In this document: piece by piece, positions 14,955 to 19,032 of the stretch
Numbering within the stretch: position 1 is the stretch's first letter
Layout: each line of letters begins with the position of its first letter
NCBI GenBank assembly: GCA_002299915.1
Contig: DBOG01000003.1
Location: 1 to 19,032 of the forward strand
Direction: 5' to 3'
Source: Proteobacteria bacterium UBA652
GTDB lineage: Bacteria > Pseudomonadota > Gammaproteobacteria > Nitrosococcales > Methylophagaceae
DNA: 19,032 nucleotides
Program-made: the position numbers and the translations under genes
The notes under the pieces: generated by a model
Databases searched by the model: none
Seen by the model: the letters and a program-made list of their open reading frames with translations, nothing else
What the model was told of the DNA's origin: nothing

Positions 14955-17243
14955 ATGGCGCGAACATTCATGAAAAAAATAGTGATGGGTCTGCTACTGC
15001 TGTTGTCTTGTGCGGCGATTGCAGATGACTTTGTGATTAAAGATATCCGAGTTGAAGGATTACAGCGGATTTCTGCGGGCACGGTGTTTAACTTGTTACC
15101 GGTCAAAGTGGGAGATCAATTAAGTGATCAATCTGTGCCTACTATTATTCGTGCCTTATACCAATCAAAATATTTTGACGATGTACAACTGGAAGAAGTT
15201 GATAATGTCTTAGTGGTCACGGTAAAAGAGCGCCCCGCTATTTCAAGCATTGAGATCATCGGTAATAAAGATATCGATAATGACCAACTATTGAAATCAT
15301 TACGCCAAGTCGGCTTTGCGGAGGGGCAAGTATTTGAACAGGCTCAGCTTGAAAACGTCAAGTTGATGCTACAACGGGAATATTTTAATCGCGGGAAATA
15401 TGGTGTTGAAGTTGAATCTCAAGTAACGCCATTATCCCGGAATAGGGTGGCAATTAGGGTGTCGGTTGTTGAAGGGGAAGTGGCCACTATTGGTAAAATT
15501 AATATTGTTGGCAATACACATTTTAGCGAAGAAGACTTATTAGACGAGTTTGAATCAACCACTGGGGATATGCTATCACGGTTTACCCATAACGATCAGT
15601 ATTCCAGACAGAAACTAGCGGCCGATTTGGAGACACTGCGGTCATTTTATTTGGATCGTGGCTTTGTTGATTTTGATGTGGAATCAACGCAAGTATCGAT
15701 TACCGCAGATAAAAAGAAAATGTTCATTACGATTAATATTGCGGAAGGTGAGCGCTATCAGGTGAGTGAAGTGCGGCTGGCGGGCAACTTGATTGTGCCC
15801 GAGGAAGAATTGTTTGAATCTGTTACTGTGGCGAAAGATTCTGTTTTTTCACGCAAGGAACTGACTACCACCACGAAAAAAATTACCGATAGAATCGGTG
15901 ATGAAGGCTATGCCTTTGCCAATGTTAATGCGATTCCAGATATTGACCGAGAAAATCATCTGGTTAAAATTACTTTTTTCGTTGATCCAGGGCGTCGTGC
16001 TTATGTTAGACGGATTAATATTTCAGGTAATAGTAAAACCCGAGATGAGGTCTTGCGCCGAGAATTTAGGCAACAAGAATCGGCATGGATGTCGACGACG
16101 AAGGTCGCTGAATCACGTTCAAGAGTAAAACGTTTGGGCTATTTTAGTGAAGTAGATGTTGAAACAGTACCGGTGCCAGGGACAACGGATCAAGTTGATC
16201 TTGATTTCAATGTGGTTGAGCAATCATCGGGTAATTTCTCTATTGGCTTTGGTTTTTCCCAAGAAGAGGGTTTCTTGTTTAACTCGAATATAACGCAGAA
16301 AAACTTCTTGGGGAGTGGCCAACATTTACGATTTGGACTTAATAACAGTCGGGTAAATCGGGTGTATAGTATTGGTTTGACGGATCCCTTTTCGACGATT
16401 GATGGCATCAGTCAAGGATTTGATGCGTTCTTCCGGACAACAGATGCACGTGAGGCGAATTTAGCTACTTTTAATACGGATACGTGGGGAGGGAATTATA
16501 CGTTTGGCATTCCTATTTCAGAAGATAATAGAATTTCCTTAGGTTTTGGTTATGAAAATACAGATTTAACCTTAAGCGATACACTTGAAGTGCAGCGGTA
16601 TAAAGATTTTGTGGCTGCAGAAGGCGACAGTTTTGATGCCTTCACTTTAAATTTGGGGTGGACCAGCGATAGCCGAGACAGCGCTATTTTACCCACTAAG
16701 GGGATGCGGCAATCCATATCAGCCGAAGTGGCGATACCAGGGGGTGATTTACAATATTATAAGGTGCGTTACAGTAATAAATGGTTCCATCCACTCAGTA
16801 AGACGTTAGTTTTTGCGTTGAAAGCAAATCTTGGTTATGGCGATAGCTATGGTGATACATCAGAGCTCCCCTTTTTCCAGAACTTTTATGCAGGTGGGAT
16901 TCGGAGTGTACGTGGTTATGAAGCAAACACATTGGGCGTAAAAGAAAATGAGCGGGCATTGGGCGGGAACTTACTCGTGACGGGTGGTGCCGAAGTAATC
17001 TTCCCAATCCCATTTGTGAAGAAAGCATCGCGTTCGTTCCGATTAAGTGCGTTTGTTGATGTGGGTAATGTATTTGATGTAGATGAAGATTTTGATACAG
17101 ATTCACTCCGTTATTCCGCAGGCTTATCAGCGATCTGGTTATCACCGTTTGGAGCCATGTCATTTAGTGTTGCGGAACCGTTTAATGATCAACCCGGTGA
17201 TTTTACAGAAACAGTCCAGTTCTCACTGGGTACGACCTTTTAA
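14955..17243 (+). CDS. bamA: Outer membrane protein assembly factor BamA
   Basis: BamA is the essential beta-barrel core of the BAM complex that folds proteins into the outer membrane. The signal peptide (KKIVMGLLLLLSCAAIA, cleaved before DDF) is followed by five POTRA domains (first one FVIKDIRVEGLQRIS; others begin near ISSIEIIGN, ATIGKINIVGN, YQVSEVRLAGN and YVRRINISGN). The barrel has the loop 6 motif VRGYEAN (Arg653 in this numbering) and the terminal strand ends in Phe (VQFSLGTTF), the BAM recognition signal. About 760 residues against 810 in E. coli. The start is uncertain: ATG 14910 makes an ATGA overlap with the rseP stop but gives an overlong signal peptide; 14955 and 14970 give normal ones but no Shine-Dalgarno. 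I take 14955, which follows an A+T-rich stretch. Confidence 0.95.
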   Translation: MARTFMKKIVMGLLLLLSCAAIADDFVIKDIRVEGLQRISAGTVFNLLPVKVGDQLSDQSVPTIIRALYQSKYFDDVQLEEVDNVLVVTVKERPAISSIEIIGNKDIDNDQLLKSLRQVGFAEGQVFEQAQLENVKLMLQREYFNRGKYGVEVESQVTPLSRNRVAIRVSVVEGEVATIGKINIVGNTHFSEEDLLDEFESTTGDMLSRFTHNDQYSRQKLAADLETLRSFYLDRGFVDFDVESTQVSITADKKKMFITINIAEGERYQVSEVRLAGNLIVPEEELFESVTVAKDSVFSRKELTTTTKKITDRIGDEGYAFANVNAIPDIDRENHLVKITFFVDPGRRAYVRRINISGNSKTRDEVLRREFRQQESAWMSTTKVAESRSRVKRLGYFSEVDVETVPVPGTTDQVDLDFNVVEQSSGNFSIGFGFSQEEGFLFNSNITQKNFLGSGQHLRFGLNNSRVNRVYSIGLTDPFSTIDGISQGFDAFFRTTDAREANLATFNTDTWGGNYTFGIPISEDNRISLGFGYENTDLTLSDTLEVQRYKDFVAAEGDSFDAFTLNLGWTSDSRDSAILPTKGMRQSISAEVAIPGGDLQYYKVRYSNKWFHPLSKTLVFALKANLGYGDSYGDTSELPFFQNFYAGGIRSVRGYEANTLGVKENERALGGNLLVTGGAEVIFPIPFVKKASRSFRLSAFVDVGNVFDVDEDFDTDSLRYSAGLSAIWLSPFGAMSFSVAEPFNDQPGDFTETVQFSLGTTF

Positions 17244-17293
17244 TTTTAAGGTCAATAATAATAAATTTAATTTTAGCGTAAGGAGCAGTTCAA

Positions 17294-17806
17294 GTGAAAA
17301 GAATGAAATTAGTAGGCTTATTTTTAGGATTGGCATTAGCCACTTCAGTTAGTACAGCAAATGCAGCTGAGTTGAAGATTGGTGTCGTGAATGCGGCAAA
17401 AGTATTAGAGCAATCGCCTCAAAAGGCAAGTGCATTAGCGCGCTTAGAGCAAGAGTTTTCAGGGCGTAGTAAAGGCTTAGAAAGCAAAGCTAAAGCATTA
17501 CAAGCTAGGCAGCGTAAATTGCAGACAGATAGCGCCACCCTTGGCGCGAAAGAATTACAAAACAAGGAGCGGGCTTTGATCAGCTCACAGCGTGATTTAA
17601 AACGCTTACAAGATGAATTTAGTGAAGATTTGTCCATTCGTCGTAATGAAGAACTGCGAAAGCTTGAAGAACGAATTGCAAAAACGATCATTGAATTGGC
17701 TAAGACAGAGAATTATGATTTGATGTTGTATCAAGGTGTTATTTTTGCCAAAGATACAGTTGATGTAACGGATAAAGTGCTCGCAAAATTGAAATCAGCA
17801 CCATAA
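17294..17806 (+). CDS. skp: Periplasmic chaperone Skp/OmpH, GTG start
   Basis: Skp is a trimeric jellyfish-shaped chaperone that holds unfolded outer-membrane proteins in the periplasm on their way to BamA. The 170-residue product begins with a Sec signal peptide (MKRMKLVGLFLGLALA...), probably cut after ANA, then ELKIGVVNAAKVLEQSPQ, which is typical of the family. Residues 40-130 are rich in Lys, Glu, Leu, Ala and Arg with heptad-like spacing, the two long helices of the tentacles; the end returns to a short strand (YDLMLYQGVIFA). The start is GTG 17294, set by AGGAG (17281-17285) 8 bases upstream; the ATG at 17303 would be 17 bases away. The place between bamA and lpxD is the conserved one. 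Confidence 0.94.
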   Translation: MKRMKLVGLFLGLALATSVSTANAAELKIGVVNAAKVLEQSPQKASALARLEQEFSGRSKGLESKAKALQARQRKLQTDSATLGAKELQNKERALISSQRDLKRLQDEFSEDLSIRRNEELRKLEERIAKTIIELAKTENYDLMLYQGVIFAKDTVDVTDKVLAKLKSAP

Positions 17807-17839
17807 AATAATATAGCAATGTCCATTGAGAGCTAAATA

Positions 17840-18850
17840 ATGGCGTGGAGCTTAAGCCAACTTGCAGAAAAAGTGGGTGGTATCGTTCAAGGCGATGCCA
17901 CCTATCAAGTAACGGCAGTTGGGACACTAGTGGCCGCATCTCAATCAGACATTTCATTTTTAACCAATCTTAAATATAAAAAACATTTAGCTGATACACA
18001 GGCGGGTGCTGTTATTGTTAATTCTGATGCTGCGTCTTTTGTAAAAGGTAATGCGATTGTGGTGACTGATCCGCATGTTGCCTATGCCAAAATCGCGGCA
18101 GTAATTCATCCGCCAATCAGACCCAAATACGCTATCCATCCAACTGCATGGGTGGACCCAGAAAGCCACTGTGGTGATAATGTTAGTATTGGACCACAGG
18201 TCGTGATTGAGGCCGGTGTAACGCTGGCAAATAACGTAATTATTGGTGCTGGCTGTGTTGTGCAACGAGGTAGCCAGATTGCGGCAAATACGCAATTGAT
18301 GGCAAATGTGACGGTTTATCATGGTGTTCGAATCGGTGAGCGCGTATTGGTTCATTCGGGTGCGGTTATCGGCGCGGATGGGTTTGGCTTTGCCAATGAC
18401 CAAGGGAAATGGATTAAAGTGCCACAGTTAGGCGGGGTTCAGATTGGTGATGATGTTGAAATTGGAGCAAATACCTGTATCGACAGAGGGGCCATCGAAG
18501 ATACTATTATTGAAGAGGGCGTTAAATTAGACAACCAAATCCAGATCGCCCATAACGTTACCGTGGGGGCACATACTGTTATGGCTGGCACCTCTGGTAT
18601 CGCGGGTAGTACGGAAGTGGGAAAACATTGCATTATTGGTGGGGGTGTTGCCATCAATGGCCATCTAAAAATTGTGGATAAGGTCGTATTTACGGGCATG
18701 TCAATGGTGACCAAATCGATTAAAAAACCAGGTGTCTATTCTTCGGGGATGCCAGCAGAGCCATCAGATAAATGGCAGCGAAATACTATTCGTTATCGAC
18801 AATCTGAAAAATTATTTGAGCGTGTGAAACAGTTAGAGAGTAAAAAATAA
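17840..18850 (+). CDS. lpxD: UDP-3-O-(3-hydroxyacyl)glucosamine N-acyltransferase
   Basis: LpxD adds the second 3-hydroxyacyl chain, from acyl carrier protein, in lipid A synthesis. The 336 residues are close to E. coli (341). The N-terminal uridine-binding domain (LSQLAEKVGG to about residue 100) is followed by a left-handed beta-helix of hexapeptide repeats with Ile/Val every six residues (for example VIIGAG, VQIGDD, VEIGAN). Catalytic His238 lies in LDNQIQIAHNVTVG, and the C-terminal helix (RYRQSEKLFERVKQLESKK) closes the trimer. Only a weak GAGAG precedes ATG 17840, 33 bases after the skp stop. Confidence 0.97.
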   Translation: MAWSLSQLAEKVGGIVQGDATYQVTAVGTLVAASQSDISFLTNLKYKKHLADTQAGAVIVNSDAASFVKGNAIVVTDPHVAYAKIAAVIHPPIRPKYAIHPTAWVDPESHCGDNVSIGPQVVIEAGVTLANNVIIGAGCVVQRGSQIAANTQLMANVTVYHGVRIGERVLVHSGAVIGADGFGFANDQGKWIKVPQLGGVQIGDDVEIGANTCIDRGAIEDTIIEEGVKLDNQIQIAHNVTVGAHTVMAGTSGIAGSTEVGKHCIIGGGVAINGHLKIVDKVVFTGMSMVTKSIKKPGVYSSGMPAEPSDKWQRNTIRYRQSEKLFERVKQLESKK

Positions 18851-18878
18851 ATTCTGCTCAATGTTCTCGCTGTGTCTC

Positions 18879-18898
18879 ATAATGTATAATTACATTAT
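18879..18898. promoter_or_regulatory. Perfect 20-bp palindrome over a possible fabZ promoter
   Basis: ATAATGTA, TAAT, TACATTAT form a perfect inverted repeat. It contains TATAAT (18885-18890), with a poor -35 candidate TGTTCT (18862-18867) 17 bases before. The site lies between the lpxD stop and the fabZ ribosome binding site. It may be an operator, a small A+T-rich mRNA hairpin, or chance; an internal promoter for fabZ is inference. Confidence 0.4.
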
Positions 18899-18925
18899 TA
18901 TTATGCTGGCCAAGGAATATTCACA

Positions 18926-19032
18926 TTGAATACTATCGATATACACGAAATCCAAACACTGTTACCGCACCGTTATCCCTTATTGTTAATCGATCGGGTA
19001 ATAGATTTTACGCCAGGTGAGCACTTAGTTGG
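18926..19032 (+). CDS. fabZ: 3-hydroxyacyl-ACP dehydratase FabZ, N-terminal part (3' truncated by window)
   Basis: FabZ dehydrates 3-hydroxyacyl-ACP in fatty acid elongation and competes with the lipid A pathway for 3-hydroxymyristoyl-ACP. Thirty-five codons are visible. They contain the family motif LLPHRYPLLLIDRV, whose His belongs to the hot-dog fold active site, and then IDFTPGEHLVG. The start is TTG 18926 with AAGGA (18912-18916) 9 bases upstream; no in-frame ATG or GTG lies between this ribosome binding site and the motif. It follows lpxD as in the usual lpxD-fabZ-lpxA-lpxB order. Confidence 0.93.
   Translation, partial: MNTIDIHEIQTLLPHRYPLLLIDRVIDFTPGEHLV

Noticed and set aside
1..19032. 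Search for tRNA, rRNA, CRISPR, insertion sequences, phage or defence genes
   Set aside because: None was found; apart from the repeat lipoprotein the gene content is conserved core.

Overview
The window is a chromosomal housekeeping segment of a Gram-negative bacterium, most probably a gammaproteobacterium of moderate to low G+C outside the enterics. Three things point this way: the ftsA-ftsZ pair, the divergent glnD-map || rpsB-tsf block, and the gammaproteobacterial order pyrH-frr-uppS-cdsA-dxr-rseP-bamA-skp-lpxD-fabZ. I cannot assign a genus from the sequence alone. The proteins are full length and carry their catalytic motifs. I see no tRNA, rRNA, CRISPR array, insertion sequence or prophage.

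Layout. Bases 1-1491 hold the 3' end of ftsA and all of ftsZ (cell division). The slot after ftsZ, where lpxC often lies in gammaproteobacteria, holds instead a probable lipoprotein (1776-3425). It is built of twelve 23-residue repeats in four triplets and ends in a peptidoglycan-binding domain. A symmetric terminator (3465-3492) separates it from the convergent glnD-map operon on the minus strand (nitrogen-sensing uridylyltransferase and methionine aminopeptidase). A 315-base divergent region then carries the rpsB promoter and a probable S2-binding leader. The rpsB-tsf operon (ribosomal protein S2, EF-Ts) ends in an intrinsic terminator at 9391-9417. From pyrH to the right edge runs one long same-strand cluster: UMP kinase, ribosome recycling, undecaprenyl-PP synthase, CDP-diglyceride synthase, DXP reductoisomerase, the RseP protease, the BamA outer-membrane insertase, the Skp chaperone, LpxD (lipid A) and the start of FabZ (fatty acids).

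How they work together. The right half joins translation factors with envelope building: isoprenoid precursor (Dxr), undecaprenyl carrier (UppS), phospholipid precursor (CdsA), envelope stress proteolysis (RseP), outer-membrane protein folding and insertion (Skp, BamA), and lipid A and fatty acid synthesis (LpxD, FabZ). Several junctions overlap by 1-8 bases, which suggests translational coupling.

Main points of interest: (1) S2 carries an Ala/Lys-rich linker and an added C-terminal helix-hairpin-helix domain; (2) the strictly periodic repeat lipoprotein next to ftsZ; (3) a REP-like palindromic pair between rpsB and tsf that can form two mutually exclusive hairpins; (4) a perfect 20-bp palindrome over the -10 box of a possible fabZ promoter. 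No wholly new multi-gene system is evident.
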